39,105 nt of DNA from Faeciplasma gallinarum (GTDB lineage Bacteria; Bacillota; Clostridia; Oscillospirales; Ruminococcaceae): contig DVIR01000034.1 in NCBI GenBank assembly GCA_018711085.1, forward strand, positions 1 through 39,105, written 5' to 3'. The notes below the pieces were generated by a model. It made no database searches, was not told the origin of the DNA, and worked only from the letters and a program-made list of their open reading frames with translations. How positions within the stretch are numbered: position 1 is the first letter of the stretch; each line of letters begins with the position of its first letter. Positions 32,238 to 39,105 of the stretch are shown piece by piece. The position numbers were made by a program, and so were the translations under genes.

Positions 32238-33119
32238 TTATACTTTAGCTTTTAAAACATCGCTTATCGTCTTTCCGATATCGGCGTCGATGCAAATACT
32301 TCTGTCTGCGATATCTTCGGGGCAATATGCCTCACTTCTGTTTATGCAGACATATGTCGCGTCCTTGTTGTTTGCGGTCATTTGCCAAAACGGATACTTG
32401 ATAATAACAGGGGTGTTCATGCCTACTCCAAGCTCGATTAAGAGAATATGCGAGTTTTCATGGCGGCGCAGGTAATCCTCATAGCGTCCGGCGGCCGCGT
32501 ACCATCCTTCATCCTGTACAAACGTCATATCGCTGCGAAGGTTTACTGTCATGGGCGCTCCGCACACAGGGCATTTTGGAATCAGCTCGGTAGGAATGCG
32601 CATATCGCGCTGAGCTGCAACCATTTTTCTCACGGCATCCTCATTGTCATACGTCTTTTGGCAGCATGGCTTTGAGCATTGAAACAGTCCGTAATCGCCC
32701 TGAGTATAAAACAGCCTGTGCTTGTCAAAGCCTGCAATTTGAAACTGATGATCGACGTTTGTCGTAAGGACAAAATAATCCTTGTCCTTGACAAGATCCA
32801 AAAGGTCGGTGTACGGCTTGCCGGCGGGAATATCATAGCGGTTGTAGTATATATGTCTGCTCCACCACGCCCAATATTCCTGCGGCGTATCGTAGGGATA
32901 GAATCCTCCCGAATAGATGTCGTTTATGCCGTATTTCTCGTGAAAGTCGGAAAAATAGCGATAAAATCTTTCTCCACTGTATGTCAATCCGGCAGAAGTG
33001 GACATGCCTGCGCCTGCGCCTATTAAAATTGCATCAGTCGAATCAATATCCTTTTTGAGTTTTTTTATTTTATCCGAGTAGCTCTCGGTAGATTTCGAGG
33101 TCAACTTGCTTAAAAACAT
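32238..33119 (-). CDS. Class M sirtuin (SirTM), macrodomain-linked
   Basis: A 293-residue Sir2-fold protein of the SirTM class, which in staphylococci and streptococci is a protein ADP-ribosyltransferase. The NAD-binding loop is GAGAGMSTSAG (34-44). The canonical TQN-D segment reads TTNVDHQ (119-125). The canonical catalytic HG is replaced by QG (Q140 in FYTQGDYGLFQC), as in SirTMs, so classical deacetylation is unlikely. Cysteines at 148, 152 or 153, 183 and 186 form the zinc ribbon. The ATG (33117-33119) has AAGGTGAT upstream, and the gene overlaps the macrodomain gene by 50 bases. Confidence 0.9.
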   Translation of the reverse strand: MFLSKLTSKSTESYSDKIKKLKKDIDSTDAILIGAGAGMSTSAGLTYSGERFYRYFSDFHEKYGINDIYSGGFYPYDTPQEYWAWWSRHIYYNRYDIPAGKPYTDLLDLVKDKDYFVLTTNVDHQFQIAGFDKHRLFYTQGDYGLFQCSKPCCQKTYDNEDAVRKMVAAQRDMRIPTELIPKCPVCGAPMTVNLRSDMTFVQDEGWYAAAGRYEDYLRRHENSHILLIELGVGMNTPVIIKYPFWQMTANNKDATYVCINRSEAYCPEDIADRSICIDADIGKTISDVLKAKV

Positions 33120-33843
33120 TAAATATCACCTTGATTTCGCTTTGTGTTTGCTCTTTATACCTGCTTACCGTGTCAATCGCTATTTCCGCCGCACGCCTGT
33201 TGGGAAACATAAATTCGCCGGTGGAAATGCAGCAAAAAGCAATGCTTTTCAGGCTGTACTTCTGCGCAAGCTCCAGGCATGAGCGGTAGCAGCTTGCCAA
33301 AAGCTCTTCGTCATGTTTACTTACGCCGCCACGCACAATCGGGCCTACGGTGTGAATGATATATTTGCATGGCAGGTTATATGCAGGAGTGAGCTTTGCC
33401 GAGCCTGTTTTCTCGTCGCGCCCCTGTTTGCGCATGATTTCGGCGCATTCAAGCCTCAGCTGCACGCCGGAATAGGTGTGTATTGAATTGTCTATGCACT
33501 TGTGGCACGGGACAAAGCATCCGAGCATTTTCTTATTTGCCGCATTGACGATGGCGTCGCATTTAAGGGTTGTTATATCGCCCTGCCACAGATACAAATC
33601 CTTTTTAACCTGAGTTAAGCTCGTGTAATCCGTTATGCCTTTGTGCGATATTTCTTCCTTCAGGTACTCATCCTGCACCCTGAGAAACTCCTCGCTGATT
33701 TTATCCGGCATTCGGACATTCATAAGCGACCTCAAGAGATGTTTTTGACCCTCGGCATCATCCGGAATGTCTATGCCGGAATACTCCTTGTGCTCGCTCA
33801 GCAACACTTTAATTAAATAAATGCGCCGTTGTTCCTGCGTCAT
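33070..33843 (-). CDS. Zinc-type macrodomain protein (ADP-ribosyl hydrolase)
   Basis: A 257-residue macrodomain protein of the SirTM-linked zinc-containing class, expected to remove ADP-ribose from proteins modified by its partner. Residues 1-75 are a helical N-terminal extension. The macrodomain starts at LYLWQGDITTLKCDAIVNAANKKMLGC. The Cys/His loop GCFVPCHKCIDNSIH (108-122) is the feature of Zn-macrodomains. HTVGP (164-168) and CCISTGEFMFP (204-214) complete the ADP-ribose pocket. The ATG at 33841-33843 is chosen for GGGGGTAA just upstream; an earlier ATG has no such site. The 50-base overlap with the sirtuin gene implies coupled translation. Confidence 0.92.
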   Translation of the reverse strand: MTQEQRRIYLIKVLLSEHKEYSGIDIPDDAEGQKHLLRSLMNVRMPDKISEEFLRVQDEYLKEEISHKGITDYTSLTQVKKDLYLWQGDITTLKCDAIVNAANKKMLGCFVPCHKCIDNSIHTYSGVQLRLECAEIMRKQGRDEKTGSAKLTPAYNLPCKYIIHTVGPIVRGGVSKHDEELLASCYRSCLELAQKYSLKSIAFCCISTGEFMFPNRRAAEIAIDTVSRYKEQTQSEIKVIFNVFKQVDLEIYRELLG

Positions 33844-33882
33844 GCAAATTACCCCCATGCTTAATTGTCCATAATATCATAT

Positions 33883-33898
33883 ATCAGCAGCTGCTGAT
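33883..33898. repeat. Perfect 16-bp palindrome in the macrodomain-sirtuin promoter
   Basis: ATCAGCAGCTGCTGAT is fully self-complementary and begins 3 bp downstream of the -10 box, where a repressor would block transcription. It could also form a small RNA hairpin. Confidence 0.75.
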
Positions 33899-33901
33899 TT
33901 A

Positions 33902-33929
33902 ATTATAACACCTGCAGCAATAACATCAA
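33902..33929 (-). promoter_or_regulatory. Promoter of the macrodomain-sirtuin operon
   Basis: On the minus strand TTGATG (33924-33929) and TATAAT (33902-33907) are 16 bases apart, about 58 bases before the macrodomain ATG. Confidence 0.65.
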
Positions 33930-33947
33930 TATCTTTTATAAAGCGTT

Positions 33948-34000
33948 TAACAAAATCCGATAGCTCCCGACACATTTTGTGCCGAGAGCTTTTGTCGGAT
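33948..34000 (-). terminator. Terminator of the NAD(P)-binding protein gene
   Basis: A long hairpin, ATCCGA (33955-33960) with TCGGAT (33995-34000) and inner helices AGCTC/GAGCT, is followed on the minus strand by TTTTGTT. Confidence 0.7.
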
Positions 34001-34019
34001 ATTTTATTTATCTTGCTGA

Positions 34020-34649
34020 TTACGCTCTTACAACGCTTATACGCTGCTGAATGTGATTTCCGCTTACTATCTCATCCACAAGCGCTATTGCATAGTCTGC
34101 ATAGCTGATGATGCTTTCGCCGCGGCTGTTTAAGGTTAACTCCTCGCCTGCGAGGATGTACTTTCCGGTGCGCTCGCCGTCAGCCTGGAAGTCACCTGCG
34201 GGGCTGATGAATGTCCACTGAACATCGCTGCGCTTGCGAAGCTCTTCAAGCGCCTTACCCTGTGCCTTTGCAAGGGGCAGGAACTGAGGCGGGAAATCAG
34301 GTCCGTCAGAAACAACAGCGGTGTGCTCAGGGTTTACATACAAGCTTCCTGCGCCGCCGACAACGACCAGACGGGTCTTTTTGCCTGAAAGGATGTCGCA
34401 CAGATGCATCAAGGACTTTGTGTGGTTGGGAAGCTCCTCTTCCTTCCATGCGCCGAACGCATCAACTACAACATCGAAGCCGTCCAAGTCAGCTGCCGTC
34501 AAGTCAAACAAGTCCTTCTTGATGACATTCTTTGCTGCCGTCTTGTTGTCCTCTCTTACAACAGCCGTTACGTCAAGTCCTCTGTTTAAAGCCTCCTTGA
34601 CAACCAATGTTCCTACTCTTCCGTTTGCACAAACAACTGCTACTTTCAT
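34020..34649 (-). CDS. NAD(P)-binding protein, YwnB/NmrA-like
   Basis: A 209-residue atypical short-chain dehydrogenase of the NAD(P)H-binding (PF13460-like) group. The Rossmann start is MKVAVVCANGRVGTLVVKEALNRGLDVTAVVRED; the usual GxxGxxG is reduced to CANGRVG. VVDAFGAWKEEELPNHTKS and VVVGGAGSLYVNPE follow. It is typical of the B. subtilis ywnA-ywnB pair, in which an Rrf2 repressor lies beside such a gene, as here. Redox or quinone/electrophile stress is a reasonable guess. AGGAGG lies 8 bases before the ATG. Its promoter carries two operators. Confidence 0.88.
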   Translation of the reverse strand: MKVAVVCANGRVGTLVVKEALNRGLDVTAVVREDNKTAAKNVIKKDLFDLTAADLDGFDVVVDAFGAWKEEELPNHTKSLMHLCDILSGKKTRLVVVGGAGSLYVNPEHTAVVSDGPDFPPQFLPLAKAQGKALEELRKRSDVQWTFISPAGDFQADGERTGKYILAGEELTLNSRGESIISYADYAIALVDEIVSGNHIQQRISVVRA

Positions 34650-34679
34650 GATATTTACCTCCTAAATGATTTTATAGCG

Positions 34680-34700
34680 TTGTAACTTTCTTGATTACAA
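34680..34700. promoter_or_regulatory. Rrf2-type operator, copy 1
   Basis: TTGTAA-N9-TTACAA lies just downstream of the -10 box of the NAD(P)-binding protein gene. The same half-sites and spacing occur at 34722 and 35312. Confidence 0.75.
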
Positions 34701-34704
34701 CTGC

Positions 34705-34733
34705 ATTATAACCCACCCTTATTGTAATGTCAA
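34705..34733 (-). promoter_or_regulatory. Consensus promoter of the NAD(P)-binding protein gene
   Basis: On the minus strand TTGACA (34728-34733) and TATAAT (34705-34710) are 17 bases apart, a full consensus match, flanked by operators on both sides. Confidence 0.88.
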
Positions 34734-34742
34734 GTGTTACAA
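34722..34742. promoter_or_regulatory. Rrf2-type operator, copy 2
   Basis: TTGTAA-N9-TTACAA covers the -35 box of the NAD(P)-binding protein promoter. It lies 42 bp from copy 1, center to center, about four helical turns. Confidence 0.78.
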
Positions 34743-34763
34743 CGAAAATTTTAAAAAAATTTT

Positions 34764-34805
34764 TTTAAAGAAAATCGGCTGCCTCCTCATTCCGGAAAGC
34801 AGCCG
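34764..34805 (-). terminator. Terminator of the Rrf2 regulator gene
   Basis: CGGCTGC (34776-34782) and GCAGCCG (34799-34805) form the stem, followed on the minus strand by ATTTTCTTT. It lies 10 bases after the stop. Confidence 0.8.
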
Positions 34806-34815
34806 TTTTGCCATG

Positions 34816-35259
34816 TTATTTTGAATCTTCGCTGATACAATTTCTCGTATCGCGCAGCACATCTGCGAGAGTTATTTTTTTTAGTTCGTTCTCCATTGCC
34901 TCCTGGACACGTTGAAGCTTGTCATCGAGTATTTGATGAATGTTTCTGCCTACGGGGCAATCGGGGTTCGGGTTCTCATGAAAATGAAACAGTTTTCCGT
35001 GATCCACGCACTCGACAGCGTTGTAAATGTCTAAAAAGGTTATCTGTTCCGGCGGCTTTGCAATTGAAGCTCCGCCGCTTCCTCTTTGCACGCTTACAAG
35101 ACCCGCTGCTTTGAGCTGAGACAAAAGCTTGCGTATAATAACGGGGTTTACCCGAATACTTCCCGCCAAGAAGTCGCTTGTAACCTTGTGCGACTTTTCA
35201 AATGTGTCGATACAGGAAAAAATGTGTATAGCTATAGTAAATCGACTTGATATCTGCAT
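34816..35259 (-). CDS. Rrf2 family transcriptional repressor (YwnA-like)
   Basis: A 147-residue Rrf2-family winged-helix regulator. The N-terminus MQISSRFTIAIHIFSCIDTF is typical, the recognition helix region is VTSDFLAGSIRVNPVIIRKLLSQLKAAGLVSVQRGSGGASIAKPPEQITFLDIYNAVE. The Fe-S cysteine triad of IscR/NsrR is not present: only one cysteine stands in that loop (NPDCPVG), so it is probably a thiol- or ligand-responsive member (inference). The start is ATG 35257-35259; a GTG five codons earlier belongs to the leader with AGGACGGG. The promoter carries one operator copy, implying autorepression. Confidence 0.9.
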   Translation of the reverse strand: MQISSRFTIAIHIFSCIDTFEKSHKVTSDFLAGSIRVNPVIIRKLLSQLKAAGLVSVQRGSGGASIAKPPEQITFLDIYNAVECVDHGKLFHFHENPNPDCPVGRNIHQILDDKLQRVQEAMENELKKITLADVLRDTRNCISEDSK

Positions 35260-35294
35260 ACTGCCCGTCCTCACATCGTTGATTTATAAATGTG

Positions 35295-35323
35295 ATTATA
35301 GCATGTCTTAATTGTAATGTCAA
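35295..35323 (-). promoter_or_regulatory. Consensus promoter of the Rrf2 regulator gene
   Basis: On the minus strand TTGACA (35318-35323) and TATAAT (35295-35300) are 17 bases apart. Confidence 0.87.
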
Positions 35324-35332
35324 TCGTTACAA
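35312..35332. promoter_or_regulatory. Rrf2-type operator, copy 3
   Basis: TTGTAA-N9-TTACAA covers the -35 box of the Rrf2 gene. The middle shares TGTCAA with copy 2. Confidence 0.8.
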
Positions 35333-35369
35333 TGCGCTATCCTAAGCAGGCATGCAAATCCCGCAAAGG

Positions 35370-36884
35370 TCACTCGTCGTCCTCGTCATCGTCGTTTTCA
35401 AGACGATCCTTTACTCTCTCGTAATCCTCACGATACTTGCGTTCGAGTTCATCGCGAACAAAATCGCGCATAGCATACTCATCGGCGCTGAGGTTGCCGG
35501 CAACATAGTTTTCTTGGTTGGTATACAAGCGGCCGTCCAAAGCAAAGTTCAGTATGCGCTCGGCGCGGTCTAAGCGCGCAATCTTTTCCTTGTATTCGCT
35601 TTGCAGCTTTTCTTGCTGTGCACTCAGACGCTGGCGGCGCAGTTCTTCTTTAGCCTCCTTTATTCGCTCGGCTTCGGCTTCAATATGGCGCTTATGCTCC
35701 TCATAGTTACGTTTTTGACGTTCTTCGATTTCAGCTTCCTTAATTTTAGCTAATTTTTTGCGCTGTTTCTCAAGCCACGCTGTATCCTTAGGCTTTCCGT
35801 CGTCGATTTCATCCCATGTTTTAAACATTTCATAGAAATCCACAACGCTTGCGTCCTTCTTTTCGCGTCCCATCCAATATCTATCGACCCACTGTTTTGC
35901 ATACTCCTTTGCGCCGACAAGGTTGCCCTGAATTTTCATTGCGTTGATGGCGTTCTTCATAACCGCAGCAACGACGTTTTTATCTTCTTTGCCGCCCGGG
36001 AACCTGTATCTTTTATCACTGCGAATCTTATTTGCCTCATAATTTGAGATAGCGCCTTTGGCCTTTATAGCATCTTTTACTTTCTTGTCTGCCTCATCAA
36101 AGCTATCGGCACAGTATATAGACGCAGCAATAAAGAGATCTTTTCCTCTTTTACTTCCCTCTTTATAGGAGCATGCCGCATAATACGCATTGTCAAAACG
36201 CAGGGGCACACGGCAGCTCTTGCCGTTGTCGAGCTTGACAATCGGGCCGCGCATGATATGAAAATAACAAATGAAATACTGCGGTACGGCATATGTGGCG
36301 AACGCCATCAAATACAGCATGAACAAACCTATGGCAACTGCGACAAGCATGACCGGTACGGTTAAAATGATATCGAGCACATTGGCCGAACTGAACACTT
36401 TCCAGTAATATCCGAATACATGCATGAATGTGTACACATAAAAGCCGAGCGTGCTCCACAGAACCACTGTGACGTATATTTTTCTTAAAATTCCGTCGCT
36501 GATCATTGCCGTTGCGGTTGTGGCTATTGTAAATACGGCGAAGGATGCTCCTGCAAACCATGAAAGAGCCGTACCCCATGCGGGCGCCGGATTAGACAGG
36601 TTATAATACACCCAATAGCCGAAAGCCGACCCGACAGCCAGCTGATACGGATACCACAAAAAAGCAGCGCCCAGTCCTTTAATGCCCAAAAAGCCCCACA
36701 GAATCGTTGCAAGTATAACCGCTATCGTAGAAAGAGTTATTGGCACAATCTGACTTTCAACATAATAATCTCTGACGGTGACATAGTGCCAGAAGCAAAC
36801 GGCAACAAGCAAAGCAAACCCGACAAGTGATCCGACAACATGCCTTTCATTCTTTTTAAATGCCCTCAATTGACCGATATCCAT
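35370..36884 (-). CDS. Unrecognised protein: six membrane segments plus charged coiled coil
   Basis: A 504-residue protein I cannot place in a family. About six hydrophobic segments lie between residues 18 and 200 (VGSLVGFALLVAVCFW, IVPITLSTIAVILATILWGFLG, WFAGASFAVFTIATTATAM, VLDIILTVPVMLVAVAIGLFMLYLMAF). Residues 210-370 form a soluble domain with basic and aromatic residues, and 370-460 is a long Glu/Lys/Arg coiled coil (EIEERQKRNYEEHKRHIEAEAERIKEAKEELRR). It ends in an acidic tail (DDDEDDE). AGGGG lies 9 bases before the ATG, and the promoter is a consensus match. A membrane-tethered scaffold is a guess only. Confidence 0.78.
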   Translation of the reverse strand: MDIGQLRAFKKNERHVVGSLVGFALLVAVCFWHYVTVRDYYVESQIVPITLSTIAVILATILWGFLGIKGLGAAFLWYPYQLAVGSAFGYWVYYNLSNPAPAWGTALSWFAGASFAVFTIATTATAMISDGILRKIYVTVVLWSTLGFYVYTFMHVFGYYWKVFSSANVLDIILTVPVMLVAVAIGLFMLYLMAFATYAVPQYFICYFHIMRGPIVKLDNGKSCRVPLRFDNAYYAACSYKEGSKRGKDLFIAASIYCADSFDEADKKVKDAIKAKGAISNYEANKIRSDKRYRFPGGKEDKNVVAAVMKNAINAMKIQGNLVGAKEYAKQWVDRYWMGREKKDASVVDFYEMFKTWDEIDDGKPKDTAWLEKQRKKLAKIKEAEIEERQKRNYEEHKRHIEAEAERIKEAKEELRRQRLSAQQEKLQSEYKEKIARLDRAERILNFALDGRLYTNQENYVAGNLSADEYAMRDFVRDELERKYREDYERVKDRLENDDDEDDE

Positions 36885-36970
36885 TCTAAAAATCCCCTCA
36901 TATTTGATTTAGTGAATTTAAAAGAAATTTGCGCGTTATCAGCAAACACATACAGTAAGCTGTCAATGCG

Positions 36971-36999
36971 ATTATATCAGCTATACATTGCGGTGTCAA
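36971..36999 (-). promoter_or_regulatory. Consensus promoter of the membrane/coiled-coil protein gene
   Basis: On the minus strand TTGACA (36994-36999) and TATAAT (36971-36976) are 17 bases apart, with TGA before the -10 box. The leader is about 80 bases. Confidence 0.83.
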
Positions 37000-37044
37000 T
37001 TGTGACAATGAAGCGAAGTTATCCGGTATTTTGGGATGTACGTA

Positions 37045-37695
37045 CTAATATTTTTGTCCGCCTGCATGTGCAGACTCTAAAAATTTTAAAATGATGTCCG
37101 CAGCCGCTTCCACGCCTAATTGTGCAACATTTAGGCACATGTCATAAGACGATGCCTCTGCCCATTTGCGGTCGGAAAAGCTGTTATAAAAGGATTCGCG
37201 TGCTTTGTCAAGCCGTGAGATTTTTTGAGCTGCCTCGTCCTTAGAAAGCGAATCTCTTTCGGCGACGTGGCAAATGCGGTCGGACAGCGGCGCCGTGAGG
37301 AAAAAGCTCATCACGTCATACTCATCCCACAAAATGCAGTCGGCTGCTCTGCCCACAATGACGCACGGTCCCTTTGACGCAACCGCCTTTACCGACGCTA
37401 TTTGGGCGTCATACGCTAACAGTTCAATCGGTTTCCCTTTTCCGAAAATACCCGGCGTTTGAGCATGCAAAATAAGCGAGTAAAGCAGGCTGGACGTATG
37501 CTGCTCATCCATATGCGTTATAAACTTGTCTGACAGTCCGCTTACCTTTGCAGCCTCTGCAATCAGCTCCTTATCATAAAAATCTATGCCGAGCTTATTT
37601 GCAACCAGCTTTCCCACGCTCCTGCCGCCTGCTCCAAACTGGCGTCCTATGGTTATTATTCTTCGAGATGAGTTGTCTAACGCTTTATCCGTCAC
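37045..37695 (-). CDS. Cytidylate kinase-like family protein
   Basis: A 216-residue P-loop protein of the Cytidylate_kin2 family, widespread in clostridia. The P-loop variant is ITIGRQFGAGGRSVGKLVANKLGIDFYDKELI. The lid-like region SKDEAAQKISRLDKARESFYNSFSDRKW and the late SYDMCLN segment also match the family. The substrate is unproven; true CMP kinase (cmk) has a different sequence. The start is GTG at 37693-37695 with GGAGG 9 bases upstream. Confidence 0.87.
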   Translation of the reverse strand: MTDKALDNSSRRIITIGRQFGAGGRSVGKLVANKLGIDFYDKELIAEAAKVSGLSDKFITHMDEQHTSSLLYSLILHAQTPGIFGKGKPIELLAYDAQIASVKAVASKGPCVIVGRAADCILWDEYDVMSFFLTAPLSDRICHVAERDSLSKDEAAQKISRLDKARESFYNSFSDRKWAEASSYDMCLNVAQLGVEAAADIILKFLESAHAGGQKY

Positions 37696-37733
37696 GATTA
37701 TTTGCCTCCTTTTTTAACGCGGTTTCCTTTTTG

Positions 37734-37922
37734 ATGACGAACAGATATACAAACAGCGTTCTCACAGCTGCTCTTCGCAATTTAGAAAGCTGGGGGTTAA
37801 TAACGCGAAAGCAGTACAGTGAAATACCTCTTCGCGTAGAATACAGCCCGACAAAGAAGGGAAAAAGCTTGCTGCCTGTCTGCTATGAAATTATAAAGTG
37901 GGGATCTGAAAACTCCCTTTAA
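37734..37922 (+). pseudogene. Truncated HxlR-type regulator (C-terminal half only)
   Basis: This 62-codon open segment encodes SVLTAALRNLESWGLITRKQYSEIPLRVEYSPTKKGKSLLPVCYEIIKWG, the second half of the HxlR winged helix. The N-terminal half, with the CP...GGKW region, is missing: the DNA before it belongs to the start of the cytidylate-kinase-like gene on the other strand. No ribosome binding site precedes the ATG. It is a remnant or, less likely, a shortened protein. Confidence 0.7.
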
Positions 37923-37932
37923 AAAAATAAAA

Positions 37933-37962
37933 AACTCCACGCTTAAATTTAAGCATGGAGTT
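37933..37962. terminator. Bidirectional terminator
   Basis: AACTCCA (37933-37939) and TGGAGTT (37956-37962) enclose the self-complementary GCTTAAATTTAAGC. T-rich tails follow on both strands (TTTTGTTTT on plus, TTTTTTATTTTTTT on minus), serving the HxlR remnant and the acyl-CoA synthetase gene. Confidence 0.85.
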
Positions 37963-37983
37963 TTGTTTTGGCTTTGACAGGCG

Positions 37984-39105
37984 TCAGCCTCTGTCTCTTA
38001 AGACCGATTTTTGAATCTTTCCGCTAATCGTCTTTGGCATCTCATCGACGAACTCGATGACTCTTATCCACTTGTATTCGGCAAGCTTGCTGTTGCAAAA
38101 GTCCTTTATCTCAAGCTCAAGCTCTTTTGAAGGAGTATAACCGCTGCCCAAAACTATGACAGCCTTTATAGCCTGACCGCGCAGAGGGTCCGGTATTCCT
38201 ATTACGCTGCACTCCGCAACCGCCGGATGCTCCGTCAACACGTTTTCCACCTCGTAGGGACCTACTCTAAAGCCGCCGGTCTTTATAATATCGTCAAAGC
38301 GGCCGTGGAACCAGTACAGACCGTTTTCGTCTACGTATGCCGCATCGCCGGTGTGGTATACTCCGCCGCGCCAAACGTATTTATACTGTTCGTCGTTGTC
38401 GAGATAGCCGCAGAAAATACCCGGCTGTCTGCCGTTTTCGCCGGGAAGTATTACTACCTCTCCGATCTTGCCTGTGGGAACGGGCTTGCCGTCCTTGCCG
38501 AGAAGCTCTATCTTATACTGCGGAGATATTGTTCCCATAGAGCCTTGAACGGGAGTGCTGCCTTTAAAGTTAGCCATCAAAAGCGTGGTTTCCGTTTGAC
38601 CGTATCCCTCGCAAAGCTCAAGGCCTGTTTTTTCCGTAAACTTGCGGAACACCTCAGGGGCAAGCATCTCTCCTGCTGTGGACGCATGCTTTAAGTTGGG
38701 CATATCGGGTATGCCCTTGCGGACTAAGTAGCGATAAACTGTCGGAGGCGCGCAAAATGACGTCACTCCGTACTTGTTTATGATGGTTATGAGCTGCTTT
38801 GGATCAAAGTTATCAAAATCGTATACCATAACAGCGCTTCCCACAAGCCACTGACCGTATATCTTACCCCAGGACGCTTTTGCCCAGCCGGTTTTGGCGA
38901 CGGTAAAGTGAAGTCCGCCGTCCTCAGCCTGCTGCCAGTATTTTGCCGTGACTATATGTGCAAGCGGGTATGAAAAATCATGTATTACGCCCTTTGGATA
39001 TCCTGTTGTGCCGGAAGTGAAGTAAAGCATCATGGGATCGCTGACGTGAGTTGACACCCTATCAAACGTATCCGGTGCATTTTCCATTTCCTTAGTCATA
39101 TTGCG
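37984..39105 (-). CDS. AMP-dependent acyl-CoA synthetase, C-terminal part (runs off the window)
   Basis: This is the C-terminal two thirds of an adenylate-forming acyl-CoA synthetase, probably of the medium-chain or acetyl-CoA-synthetase-like group. The enzyme makes an acyl-AMP and then an acyl-CoA. Motifs in order: MLYFTSGTTGYPKGV (ATP loop), YGQTETT, YHTGDAAYVDENGLYWFHGRFDDIIKTGGFRVGPYEVENVL (hinge region) and PKTISGKIQKSVLRDRG with the catalytic lysine. The frame is still open at the window edge (39100-39105), so the ATG at 39097-39099 is internal; family members have about 550 residues. The acyl substrate cannot be told. Confidence 0.9.
   Translation of the reverse strand, partial: RNMTKEMENAPDTFDRVSTHVSDPMMLYFTSGTTGYPKGVIHDFSYPLAHIVTAKYWQQAEDGGLHFTVAKTGWAKASWGKIYGQWLVGSAVMVYDFDNFDPKQLITIINKYGVTSFCAPPTVYRYLVRKGIPDMPNLKHASTAGEMLAPEVFRKFTEKTGLELCEGYGQTETTLLMANFKGSTPVQGSMGTISPQYKIELLGKDGKPVPTGKIGEVVILPGENGRQPGIFCGYLDNDEQYKYVWRGGVYHTGDAAYVDENGLYWFHGRFDDIIKTGGFRVGPYEVENVLTEHPAVAECSVIGIPDPLRGQAIKAVIVLGSGYTPSKELELEIKDFCNSKLAEYKWIRVIEFVDEMPKTISGKIQKSVLRDRG

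Overview
The window reads as chromosomal DNA of an endospore-forming, low-to-middle GC Firmicute, most likely a clostridial gut-type bacterium (Oscillospirales/Ruminococcaceae-like). The evidence is a spoIIID gene, DUF951 and DUF1540 genes, the TIGR03960/TIGR03936 radical-SAM pair next to rplS, GGAGG-type ribosome binding sites and many TTGACA-17-TATAAT promoters. No rRNA, tRNA, CRISPR array or insertion sequence was found. Assignments come from reading motifs and gene order; no database search was possible.

Layout. 1-4003 (minus): a housekeeping operon from one promoter, DUF951 - prfA - sua5 - coaE - lytic transglycosylase - M18 aminopeptidase (cut by the window edge). 4168-6370: a two-S1-domain protein (plus) converging on rarA (minus). 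6533-11156 (minus): a small wall-anchored-looking protein, then the proteostasis set tig - clpP - clpX and a metallophosphoesterase. 11309: a small DUF1540 protein. 11595-15639 (minus): lepB - ylqF - rnhB - yraN - thrC. 15765-18838: rplS with a structured leader, and two radical-SAM-linked genes. 18899-22922: site-2 protease, an internally duplicated EamA transporter, an MFS transporter, and a dtxR-type regulator with a TrkA/RCK protein.

23227-25186 is an accessory segment: three unrecognised or phage-like small genes on the minus strand, preceded by an 89-bp direct repeat whose two copies each carry a 25-codon micro-ORF. spoIIID follows on the plus strand. 25609-29838 (minus) is the arginine operon argC-argJ-argB-argD, with a textbook ARG box in its promoter and two terminators behind it. 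A four-PAS plus winged-helix regulator lies just upstream of it.

32238-33843 (minus) is a two-gene ADP-ribosylation module: a zinc-type macrodomain protein overlapping a class-M sirtuin (SirTM). 34020-35259 is an Rrf2 repressor / NAD(P)-binding protein pair with three copies of one operator. The right end holds a membrane/coiled-coil protein of unknown function, a cytidylate-kinase-like protein, a truncated HxlR regulator and the C-terminal part of an acyl-CoA synthetase.

The most interesting items are the SirTM/macrodomain pair, the duplicated micro-ORFs, the non-AUG start implied for ylqF, and the readable ArgR and Rrf2 operators.
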